A stretch of 39,838 nucleotides of DNA, taken from the NCBI GenBank assembly GCA_022450665.1, contig JAKUPQ010000001.1, forward strand, positions 65,272-105,109, in the 5' to 3' direction. Shown here in pieces: positions 18,587 to 25,920 of this stretch (positions are counted from its first letter, which is position 1; every line of letters starts with the position of its first letter). Source of the stretch: Alphaproteobacteria bacterium. GTDB taxonomy: Bacteria > Pseudomonadota > Alphaproteobacteria > Rickettsiales > VGDC01. The notes beneath the pieces were generated by a model that did no database searches, had not been told where the DNA came from, and worked only from the letters and a program-made list of their open reading frames with translations. Position numbers and translations under genes: made by a program.

Positions 18587-19477
18587 ATGCATCTGATAAT
18601 TCAATATGTTGCTAAATTTTTAGCTGTTATCTCGTTAATCGCTTTGTTTGCATCCTCAGCCTTGGCACTTGACAAGCAAGACGAAGATTTGATCTATGAG
18701 GCTAATTTTGGTGAGCCAGCTACGGTTGAAGCGCTTTTGAAAGCAGGTGCCAATCCCAACGCTATAGGTGAAGATAAATGGCCGGTAATTTCCCTTGCAT
18801 CTATGCGTGCGGATCAAAAAGCTTTCGATACTGTAAAGCTTTTGGTAGAGGCCGGAGCAGACCTGAATGTGCGCGACCCTAACGGCGAAACACCGCTTAT
18901 GAATGCCATTTCAATCAATAATCCGGATATGGTTAAATATATGATCGAAGAAGGTGCAGATTTTCATGCGGTAAATGCCAATGGTCGTAATGTGAAATTA
19001 TTTGCTGAACATTATGGTAATGAGGATGTTGTCTTCTTAATAGAAGAAGCGCTACGCCTCGAGAAAAAACGTATGCGCGATGGTCGTAGCCGCAAGCGCA
19101 TGTATAAAAAGCTTGATGACTACATTTATTATAACTGCGCCATGCAATACATTTCGTATAATCAAGCAGTTGGAATATATCCCAAATCTCAATCTGGCAA
19201 AACCGAGCGCTTGCTTGCTGATGTGGTGGCAAAAATCGGCAATGCACAAATGGATCTGATGTATGATTTCCGCATGGAAGAAAGAGCATTAACCAAAATA
19301 GCAAAAGACACGCAAAATCTTATTTTTGGCGACTTAGAAGCGCTTATTTCTAACCGTAACCGCATGAAATATGGTGTGGGCAAAGATTCGGATTTAGATA
19401 AGCGTTGCAAAGAAATTTTGGAAAAATGGCGCGTTGCGTATCAGCAATATGAAAACCAAGACACGCATAAAGAATAA
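18587..19477 (+). CDS. Exported ankyrin-repeat protein
   Basis: About 296 residues. A signal peptide (hydrophobic AVISLIALFASSALA) is followed by three to four ankyrin repeats (about residues 30-150): VEALLKAGANPNAIG, VKLLVEAGADLNVRDPNGETPLMNAI and VKYMIEEGADFHAVN are clear. The C-terminal half is helical and charged, with no recognised domain. Ankyrin repeats mediate protein contacts; the partner is unknown. The start is uncertain: ATG 18587 gives a normal signal peptide, while TTG 18563 and GTG 18551 are also in frame. It occupies the place before ccmD where ccmC is usually found. Confidence 0.8.
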   Translation: MHLIIQYVAKFLAVISLIALFASSALALDKQDEDLIYEANFGEPATVEALLKAGANPNAIGEDKWPVISLASMRADQKAFDTVKLLVEAGADLNVRDPNGETPLMNAISINNPDMVKYMIEEGADFHAVNANGRNVKLFAEHYGNEDVVFLIEEALRLEKKRMRDGRSRKRMYKKLDDYIYYNCAMQYISYNQAVGIYPKSQSGKTERLLADVVAKIGNAQMDLMYDFRMEERALTKIAKDTQNLIFGDLEALISNRNRMKYGVGKDSDLDKRCKEILEKWRVAYQQYENQDTHKE

Positions 19478-19542
19478 TGACAGAAAGCAATCTTGCGACC
19501 ACTATGGAAGATTATAGATTTTAAATTGGCATGACTTAAGCC

Positions 19543-19674
19543 GTGGCGGCGGTTATCATGTCATGGCTACTGCTACAGGCAATCGCGCAGCAACGCCGTA
19601 ACATCCTGAAGCTGAAAAGGTTGCAATCGCCTGCTGAGCCTGTTAGTGAAGAGTCCATTGATAATGCCGTGTAA
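19543..19674 (+). CDS. ccmD: CcmD-like small heme-exporter protein, probably N-terminally eroded
   Basis: A 43-codon frame beginning GTG 19543 encodes one hydrophobic stretch (AAVIMSWLLLQAIA) followed by a basic helix (QQRRNILKLKRLQ). This is the layout of CcmD, which sits directly before ccmE in many genomes and stabilises the CcmC-CcmE complex. The same frame is open further back to an ATG at 19504 except for two TAA codons at 19522 and 19537, and the second lies where CcmD proteins often have Tyr before Ala-Val. The usual glycine/aromatic N-terminal part is missing. It could be a short working gene or a pseudogene. No strong ribosome site precedes the GTG. Confidence 0.5.
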   Translation: MAAVIMSWLLLQAIAQQRRNILKLKRLQSPAEPVSEESIDNAV

Positions 19675-19692
19675 TGCTTGAGGCTGTTTTCG

Positions 19693-20178
19693 ATGACACC
19701 TAAACGTCAGCGTTTAATATTTGCCATTTTTGGTATTGGCTTACTCACCGCCTCTACCTTATTGATAATGAACGCATTTAATGAGCATTTGGTTTTTTTC
19801 TATACTCCCTCCGATTTGCATACGGCTCCTGCTACACCATCTTCACAACTTGTGCGTATAGGTGGATTGGTAGAAGAAGACTCTGTGACACAAACGGATA
19901 CTACAATAAATTTTGTCATTACTGATCTTTCTGCCACCCTGCCCGTAACTTATGTCGGCACTCCGCCGGCGCTGTTTCGTGAGGGGCAAGGAGTCGTAGC
20001 AGAAGGATATGTTGAAAGTAACCGCCTACGTGCCACAAAGCTTTTGGCAAAGCATGACGAAAATTATATGCCACCGGAAGTAGCAGAAGCCTTGCGTAAA
20101 TCTGGCAGATGGAAGCAGCCTGTGCCGGGTAAAGCGCAGTCAGAATCTCCAATACAACCAGCTACGGCAGCACCATGA
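19693..20178 (+). CDS. ccmE: Cytochrome c maturation heme chaperone CcmE
   Basis: Periplasmic heme chaperone, anchored by an N-terminal helix (about residues 8-28), that carries heme covalently to the CcmF/H ligation complex. The start MTPKRQRLIF and the VFFYTPSDL segment are typical. The heme-attachment region near residue 120 reads LLAKHDENYMPPE, with the essential His in KHDENYMP. From the ATG at 19693 it has 161 residues; an upstream TTG at 19678 is less likely. GAGG lies 9 nt before. Its stop overlaps the ccmF start (ATGA). Confidence 0.94.
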   Translation: MTPKRQRLIFAIFGIGLLTASTLLIMNAFNEHLVFFYTPSDLHTAPATPSSQLVRIGGLVEEDSVTQTDTTINFVITDLSATLPVTYVGTPPALFREGQGVVAEGYVESNRLRATKLLAKHDENYMPPEVAEALRKSGRWKQPVPGKAQSESPIQPATAAP

Positions 20179-22154
20179 TAGCAGAAATTGCTAATGCACT
20201 GCTGTGCCTCGCTACGTTTGCCGCACTTGCGCAATGGGGATTGGGGGGCTATGGGATACTGCGCAATCTTCATGTTCCTGATCTGACGCGACGCTTGACG
20301 CTGGTGCAGTTTGCATTGATTACGGTATCGTTTGGGTTGCTTATGACCCTTTACATTATCTCTGATTTTAGTGTGATGAATGTTTATGAAAATTCGCACA
20401 GCACGATGCCATTGCTATATAAAATCACCGGGAGCTGGGGTAACCACGAAGGCTCTATGCTGCTTTGGCTGTGGGTATTGAGCGCCTATGGCGTAGCTTA
20501 TGCTTATGTGCGCCCATCAGTAGATTTTGATAAACCGGTGGCGTTTTATTGCACAGTGTTAACAATTGTGGCGTTTGTAGCTTTTGGATTACTCTTGTTT
20601 ATCCTCCTTACATCGAATCCATTCTTGCGTATAGCTGATGTGCCAATTGAAGGGCGCGAGCTTAATCCATTATTGCAGGATATTGGTCTGGCAATGCATC
20701 CTCCCTTGCTATATCTGGGTTATGTGGGCTTTGTAATGGTGTTTGCCATTGCTATTGCTGCATTGGTTGTGCAACAGGATATCAATAGCTTATGGGCGGT
20801 ACATGTTCGTCCGTGGGCGCTCTTGGCATGGAGCTTACTCACTGCAGGTATCGGCCTTGGTAGTTGGTGGGCATATCGCGAATTAGGCTGGGGCGGTTGG
20901 TGGTTCTGGGATCCGGTAGAAAATGTATCTTTATTGCCGTGGCTGTCTGCTACCGCATTAATTCACTGCCTATTAGTGTTAACGAAACGTCCTATTTTGC
21001 AAAACTGGACATTACTGCTGGCGATATTTACTTTCACCTTCAGCTTGCTGGGTACATTTTTGGTACGCTCCGGCTTGCTAACTTCGGTGCATAGTTTTGC
21101 TAGCGATCCTACCCGTGGATTATACATACTATCATTTATCGCACTACTAACCCTTGGCAGCCTTGCTATTTACGCTGTGCGTTATCCACGTGCTAATGCG
21201 CCGGATTTTGTGCCCCTATCTCGTGAGGGAGGGATTATGGTCAATAACCTGCTATTGGTAGTGCTTTGCGCTACTATATTGCTGGGTATCATTTATCCCC
21301 TGCTCATGCAAATTTTTACTATGCCCTCGGTTTCGGTGGGCGCACCATATTATAATACAGTGGTGGTGCCTATTTGTGTGCCATTATTGATTCTGGCAGG
21401 CTTAACCCCCTTAATTTCATGGCGACAGGCAAGCTGGAAGGCCTCGCTACGTTTAGTGAAACATAGCGTTATGGTGACGCTTTTGGTGGCGGTTGGCGCA
21501 TGGCTGTTGCAGGGGAACATATTAAGCAATCTCTATCATACTCCAATGGCATTATTTATAGGCATTGCAGGAGTGTGGATGCTTGGCGCAACCCTAAGCT
21601 ATGGAAAAAAGTTATTGCGTAGTGTCAATCGCCCTGCCCTAAGCCAATACGGAATGCTGCTGGCACATGGTGGCTTGGCAGTTTTTGCAATCGCCGCCGC
21701 GTGCGCTACCGTGGGTCGTGTGGAGGCCGAACACAAGATGATAGTGAATGATAAAATTGTGGTGGAGGGTTATGAAATCGAACTTGCAGAGCTAGAGCCT
21801 ATGCAATACGAAAACTATATGCGTACCCGCGCCACACTTCATGTAACAAGTCTGAACAACCAAACTGCAATTACCTTAACCCCTGAAATGCGCTACTATC
21901 CAACGCGACAGATGGAAACATCGGAGTCCTCTATTTTTGTAAGTATGCAGCACGATTTGTATACGGCGGTTGCAACAGGCACCAATTTAGGCAATAGTAG
22001 TAAAAAGCAAGATTTTATCGTTTTGCGTGTGTATATTATTCCTGCAATGTGGTGGTTATGGCTGGGTTTTCTTTCTGTAGCAATGGGCGGTTTAATTGCA
22101 GCGGCAGCTTATTTCCATAAATCACATCGCTTTTCATATCAAGGTTCAGGCTAG
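20175..22154 (+). CDS. ccmF: Cytochrome c heme lyase subunit CcmF
   Basis: Large inner-membrane subunit of the System I heme ligation complex, 659 residues with about 14-15 predicted helices. The tryptophan-rich WWD motif is GWGGWWFWDPVENVSLLPW, and the upstream WGNHEGSMLLW and conserved periplasmic His residues are also present. The last part has the usual large periplasmic loop and a final helix. Translation is probably coupled to ccmE by the 4-nt overlap. Confidence 0.95.
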   Translation: MIAEIANALLCLATFAALAQWGLGGYGILRNLHVPDLTRRLTLVQFALITVSFGLLMTLYIISDFSVMNVYENSHSTMPLLYKITGSWGNHEGSMLLWLWVLSAYGVAYAYVRPSVDFDKPVAFYCTVLTIVAFVAFGLLLFILLTSNPFLRIADVPIEGRELNPLLQDIGLAMHPPLLYLGYVGFVMVFAIAIAALVVQQDINSLWAVHVRPWALLAWSLLTAGIGLGSWWAYRELGWGGWWFWDPVENVSLLPWLSATALIHCLLVLTKRPILQNWTLLLAIFTFTFSLLGTFLVRSGLLTSVHSFASDPTRGLYILSFIALLTLGSLAIYAVRYPRANAPDFVPLSREGGIMVNNLLLVVLCATILLGIIYPLLMQIFTMPSVSVGAPYYNTVVVPICVPLLILAGLTPLISWRQASWKASLRLVKHSVMVTLLVAVGAWLLQGNILSNLYHTPMALFIGIAGVWMLGATLSYGKKLLRSVNRPALSQYGMLLAHGGLAVFAIAAACATVGRVEAEHKMIVNDKIVVEGYEIELAELEPMQYENYMRTRATLHVTSLNNQTAITLTPEMRYYPTRQMETSESSIFVSMQHDLYTAVATGTNLGNSSKKQDFIVLRVYIIPAMWWLWLGFLSVAMGGLIAAAAYFHKSHRFSYQGSG

Positions 22155-22157
22155 CTT

Positions 22158-22781
22158 ATGGTTAATATGAAATTCTCTCATCCACTACAGTGGCCTAATG
22201 GTTTTCCGCGTACAGAAAAATGGGAAAAAAGCATCAACAACTCCTTCAAAGTTGGCTTAACCCTGCAAGAAGCACTCACATTTGTTTATGACGAGTTGAA
22301 TGAACTGGGAGCTAAGAAAGCCACATTATTCACCGACTATGAAAATGTTGAACAGCCGCGCAGCGTACGCCGTGTAGGTAGCGATAATGGTGCAGCACTC
22401 AGCTTTGAATACAATGAACAAGTCTATCGCATGGCGTGTGATCGCTGGGTCAATCTTGAACAAAACATTTATGCCATTCATCTGGCTATTCGTAATATGC
22501 GCCACATCGTCCTGTGGGGCGTTGGCAATGTAGAAAATGTTTTTGGTGGATACAGCACTAAAGCACAGCAATCAGCACAGCCTCGAAGTGGTGCAACAAA
22601 TGCGAAAACCGCTCATACTACAGATGGCTGGCGGTTGGAACTTGGCCTAGGCCCTACAGCTACTTTGGATGATGCACAGGCAGTTTATCGCAGACGCGCT
22701 AAAAACTTTGCAAATAATCAGGAAGAGCTAATGAAATTGAATCTTGCTATGGATGAGGCAACAAAGGCTTTAAGCCTTTAA
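22158..22781 (+). CDS. Degenerate J-domain-like protein of a mobile-element family
   Basis: A 207-residue protein not normally part of ccm operons. The first 130 residues (LQWPNGFPRTEKWEKS near the start, later YRMACDRWVNLEQNI and an Ala-rich helix up to VENVFGGY) match, from memory, a family with a C-terminal J domain found on integrated elements and plasmids of Proteobacteria. The last 50 residues resemble a J domain (LELGLGPTATLDDAQAVYRR, then KLNLAMDEATKAL), but the HPD tripeptide needed to stimulate DnaK is absent; the loop reads AKNFANNQEE. It starts 3 nt after ccmF and ends 10 nt before ccmG, so it is cotranscribed. The role is unknown. Confidence 0.7.
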   Translation: MVNMKFSHPLQWPNGFPRTEKWEKSINNSFKVGLTLQEALTFVYDELNELGAKKATLFTDYENVEQPRSVRRVGSDNGAALSFEYNEQVYRMACDRWVNLEQNIYAIHLAIRNMRHIVLWGVGNVENVFGGYSTKAQQSAQPRSGATNAKTAHTTDGWRLELGLGPTATLDDAQAVYRRRAKNFANNQEELMKLNLAMDEATKALSL

Positions 22782-22791
22782 TGGATTGCAA

Positions 22792-23352
22792 ATGAACCGA
22801 GTATTTCGCATATTACCCCTTTTGATGATAGCTGTTTTGACTGGCGCAATGTTACTACGTATATTTCAAGAGCAAGCGCCCGAATTGAGTGCTGGGCTAT
22901 ATCTTGACCCCATGCTAGATAAACCTATCCCTGCATTATCTCTTGCGCCACTTCACAATACCGATCGCCCACTTAATTTGGCTGAGCTTAAAGGCGAGCC
23001 ATATTTGTTCAACGTGTTTGCTTCCTGGTGCTCTATGTGCCAACTTGAGCACGAAGAATTAAAAAAGCTTAAAGAAAAAACCGGATTGCCTCTTTATGGC
23101 ATGGCGTGGAAAGATAATCCCGAAGATACGAAAATTTGGTTGAATCGTTTTGGTAATATTTATGATGCCGTTGGTACGGATATACATGGTAAAGCCGCAA
23201 TAGAACTTGGCCTTACGGGTTCACCCGAAACATATTTGGTAGATAAGAATGGCATAATCATCGCAATTAACCGCGGTGTGTTAGCCGAGGTAATTGCAAA
23301 TCACCGGTTTTTACCGGCGCTGCTAGAAGCACAACAAGAAGGCGCTATATGA
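22792..23352 (+). CDS. ccmG: Thiol:disulfide interchange protein CcmG/DsbE
   Basis: Membrane-anchored periplasmic thioredoxin-fold reductant that keeps the apocytochrome CxxCH thiols reduced. It has an N-terminal anchor helix, then a thioredoxin domain with active site WCSMC and the cis-Pro loop GSPETYLVD. Many homologues have a proline inside the CxxC; this one has Ser-Met. I use the ATG at 22792 rather than the TTG at 22786. Length is 186 residues. Its end overlaps ccmH by 4 nt (ATGA). Confidence 0.92.
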   Translation: MNRVFRILPLLMIAVLTGAMLLRIFQEQAPELSAGLYLDPMLDKPIPALSLAPLHNTDRPLNLAELKGEPYLFNVFASWCSMCQLEHEELKKLKEKTGLPLYGMAWKDNPEDTKIWLNRFGNIYDAVGTDIHGKAAIELGLTGSPETYLVDKNGIIIAINRGVLAEVIANHRFLPALLEAQQEGAI

Positions 23353-23753
23353 TACGATTGTTAATGATTACATGGCTTTGCATTGCCGCCTTCCCAGTGT
23401 CGGCACAAGTTACGCAATCGGAAACGGCTCTCACTGACAGCTCACAAGAGCAACGCGCTAGAGCATTGTTTCGTGAGCTGCGTTGCGAAGTTTGCGATGG
23501 ACAAACCATTGCTGATTCTAACGCGGGGCTAGCACAGGATATGCGCATACTCGTGCGTGATAAGCTGCGCGAAGGACAAAGCGATGAGGCCATTTTAGGC
23601 TTTTTTTCCGAACGTTATGGGCAAGATATTCTAATGCGTCCACCTATGAATAGCGAAACGGCTCCCTTGTGGCTGGCGCCAATTTTCGTGTTGCTTATGG
23701 GTGGATGGTTTATTATTCGCTATTTCGCCCGTAAAAAGCAGTCGCATTTCTAA
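23349..23753 (+). CDS. ccmH: Cytochrome c maturation protein CcmH (CycL type)
   Basis: Periplasmic thiol-redox component of the heme ligation complex. The 134-residue protein has a signal peptide ending near VSAQ, the redox motif LRCEVC in LFRELRCEVCDGQTIADS, the conserved RILVRDKLREGQSDEAI helix, and a C-terminal membrane helix (about 105-125). This is the short form without the TPR domain that is fused in E. coli; the TPR part is the next gene. Confidence 0.93.
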   Translation: MIRLLMITWLCIAAFPVSAQVTQSETALTDSSQEQRARALFRELRCEVCDGQTIADSNAGLAQDMRILVRDKLREGQSDEAILGFFSERYGQDILMRPPMNSETAPLWLAPIFVLLMGGWFIIRYFARKKQSHF

Positions 23754-24394
23754 TGGGTGCGGATTCAACGGTTTTCTATATTGCTGCTTTCATTGTAATT
23801 ATCATTACTTTGGCGGCGTGGCCGTGGATTAAAAACCCGCAAACCCGCGAAAAAAGCATAGTATTTTCACTGGTGGGTGCGTTGCTTTCATTGGCATTAT
23901 ACATGTTTGTAGGCAGCCCTTATCAACAAGAACACATTGAAGATAAACAACATAACAATACCGAGTTAATAGGCCAGATCACGCAGTTATCTGATGCGCT
24001 TTCGATGGCAGAAGCACCAGACGATCCAAGCTATGCTTCGCAATGGATTAAATTGGGCGCCGCGCATATGCAGTTAGAGCAATACGACGCAGCAGCCGAA
24101 GCTTTTCGCCATGCGGTGCTGGCAAGCGAAGGTCAACCAGAAATTATTTTGGTCTATGGAAAAGCGCAATTATTGGCAGCCGATGGTGTACTCACTCCTT
24201 CAGCAGAACACAGCCTGAAAATGGCAAGCAGGTTAATGCCAGATAACCCGGAGCCTATGATGCTGATAGCAATGGGGCATATGCAAAATGGTGAAACCGA
24301 TGCAGCACGCGAGATGTTCAAAAAATTATTACCACTGCTTCCCGAATCTGCACCGCTCAGACAGCGTTTAATGCAACAAATGCCAGAAGAATAA
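23753..24394 (+). CDS. ccmI: Cytochrome c biogenesis TPR protein CcmI (CycH)
   Basis: Apocytochrome chaperone of the heme ligation complex. Two N-terminal membrane helices (about residues 5-25 and 37-53) are followed by TPR-like repeats, including WIKLGAAHMQLEQYDAAAEAF and MLIAMGHMQNGETDAAREMF. At 213 residues it is shorter than the 350-400 residues of many alphaproteobacterial CycH proteins and has only the TPR-containing periplasmic part, without an extended C-terminal domain. It overlaps the ccmH stop by one base and ends the operon, 5 nt from the convergent next gene. Confidence 0.88.
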   Translation: MGADSTVFYIAAFIVIIITLAAWPWIKNPQTREKSIVFSLVGALLSLALYMFVGSPYQQEHIEDKQHNNTELIGQITQLSDALSMAEAPDDPSYASQWIKLGAAHMQLEQYDAAAEAFRHAVLASEGQPEIILVYGKAQLLAADGVLTPSAEHSLKMASRLMPDNPEPMMLIAMGHMQNGETDAAREMFKKLLPLLPESAPLRQRLMQQMPEE

Positions 24395-24399
24395 CGTAG

Positions 24400-25176
24400 C
24401 TATTGCCATGTGATACAAAAACGATAAGGAGATGTCTCCTCGCCAGCGATCACTATGTTATCACCAAAATTCAGAGTCGCCTGATAGCTTTCTGAAGTAT
24501 CTTTACCAATGGACATGCCATTAACAATAGTACCTGTACGGCTGCCACGATCACTGATATACAACCCCTCTGCGCCACGCTGAATGGCAAAATGGTTACG
24601 TGCAATAATGGCGTTATCTGCATCTTCCACAAATAAATTATTCCAGTCCAGCGGATTTGGTTCTACCCCTAATGGTAAGCCCCCAACCCTATATGGTAGG
24701 CTGGTGGTAGAAATGCCCTCTTTGGGCATGCGTAATTCCAAAAAAGACGACATGGGCGTTATAATCACCCGTGTGATTGGAGGAGTTTTTCTCCCCTCAC
24801 CCGCAACATCAAACTGAGATTGTTTATTCATCAAGGTGGCTACGCTACGATTTGTCTCGCGAAGTCGCTCCATAAGGGCGCGCACAACCAAGATCACTTC
24901 TTCTGGCTGCTTCGTCATGTGGTTGATGAATAAGTCGCGGTGAATTTCGGTGACGGTTACATCCGTTGCGGCAGAGGCATATGCTGCTCGTGGCAACTCG
25001 CTAAGCACCCCCATTTCACCAAATATCTCTCCCTCGCCTAACGTTGCGAGAAGCAATGAGCCTTGTTTAATTTGACGGAATATCTCAACTTTGCCACTGC
25101 GTATAATATACGCTTTATCGCTTTCATCGCCTTCGCGAAAAATAATCTGTCCGGCAGAGATTTGACGTAGCGACAC
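24400..25176 (-). CDS. Cyclic-nucleotide-binding and FHA two-domain protein
   Basis: About 258 residues. An N-terminal cNMP-binding domain (about 1-115) shows IIFREGDESDKAYII, a phosphate-binding cassette FGEMGVLSELPRAAYASA and a following helix. A C-terminal FHA domain (about 160-258) shows NHFAIQRGAEGLYISDRGSR and GTIVNG. FHA domains bind phosphothreonine, so the protein may join nucleotide sensing to a Ser/Thr kinase signal; no kinase is nearby. The frame is open back to 25251, but that part lies in the tRNA-His gene; GTG 25176, just before SLRQISAGQ, is the best start. The ribosome site is weak. Confidence 0.82.
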   Translation of the reverse strand: MSLRQISAGQIIFREGDESDKAYIIRSGKVEIFRQIKQGSLLLATLGEGEIFGEMGVLSELPRAAYASAATDVTVTEIHRDLFINHMTKQPEEVILVVRALMERLRETNRSVATLMNKQSQFDVAGEGRKTPPITRVIITPMSSFLELRMPKEGISTTSLPYRVGGLPLGVEPNPLDWNNLFVEDADNAIIARNHFAIQRGAEGLYISDRGSRTGTIVNGMSIGKDTSESYQATLNFGDNIVIAGEETSPYRFCITWQ

Positions 25177-25208
25177 AAACGCCCCGCATTGAGGAATGAG
25201 ATGGGATA

Positions 25209-25286
25209 TGGGGCGAGTGACCGGGATTGAACCGGCGACCTCCAGAGCCACAATCTGGCGCTCTAACCAACTGAGCTACACCCGCC
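25209..25286 (-). tRNA. tRNA-His (GTG anticodon)
   Basis: Cloverleaf on the minus strand: acceptor GCGGGTG pairing with CACTCGC (one G-U), D arm GCTC/GAGC, anticodon stem CCAGA/TCTGG around TTGTGGC with anticodon GTG, and T arm GCCGG TTCAATC CCGGT. Position -1 is G (25286), discriminator base is C73 (25212), and CCA is encoded (25211-25209). These are the standard bacterial tRNA-His identity features. The next gene on this strand starts 32 nt downstream with no terminator between. Confidence 0.97.
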
Positions 25287-25303
25287 ATAAATCTAGAGCT
25301 TTG

Positions 25304-25333
25304 TGTTTACCCAATTTCACTGCCATTGGTCAA
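25304..25333 (-). promoter_or_regulatory. Possible sigma-70-type promoter of tRNA-His
   Basis: TTGACC (25333-25328) and, 18 nt further, TAAACA (25309-25304) on the minus strand, about 18 nt before the tRNA 5' end. The -35 is good; the -10 is only a fair match. Confidence 0.4.
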
Positions 25334-25393
25334 GCATTATGCGACACAATATCAAAAACAATTCTCAATCTGCTTAATATTATAGCATGACGC

Positions 25394-25410
25394 TGCCTTG
25401 TTTTTAGGCA
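25394..25410 (+). promoter_or_regulatory. Putative NtrC-binding site upstream of glnB
   Basis: The 17-bp sequence TGCCTTGTTTTTAGGCA fits the NtrC pattern TGC-N11-GCA, with four-base inverted ends TGCC/GGCA. Its centre lies about 95 nt before the transcription start expected from the sigma-54 promoter, a usual enhancer distance. The inner bases differ from the enteric consensus. Confidence 0.55.
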
Positions 25411-25472
25411 AAACAAAGCCATTTTAATCTGCTAAAAATACAAAAATATTCATAAACAACTACTTATGGTTT

Positions 25473-25488
25473 TGGCACGGTTTGTGCT
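25473..25488 (+). promoter_or_regulatory. Sigma-54 (RpoN) promoter of glnB-glnA
   Basis: TGGCACGGTTTGTGCT matches the -24/-12 consensus TGGCACG-N4-TTGCW with one mismatch (G for the first T of the -12 element) and the essential GG and GC ten bases apart. Transcription should start near 25499, leaving a leader of about 25 nt before the glnB ATG at 25525. Confidence 0.88.
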
Positions 25489-25503
25489 GTATAGGGCACG
25501 TAA

Positions 25504-25863
<360 letters not shown>

Positions 25864-25920
25864 GTCATATTTAACCCCGTAATACAAATACTAATCTCGC
25901 TTACATAAAGGAAAGAAACT

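Noticed and set aside
25177-25251. N-terminal extension of the cNMP/FHA protein
   Set aside because: Encoded by the tRNA-His gene; the domain begins after GTG 25176.
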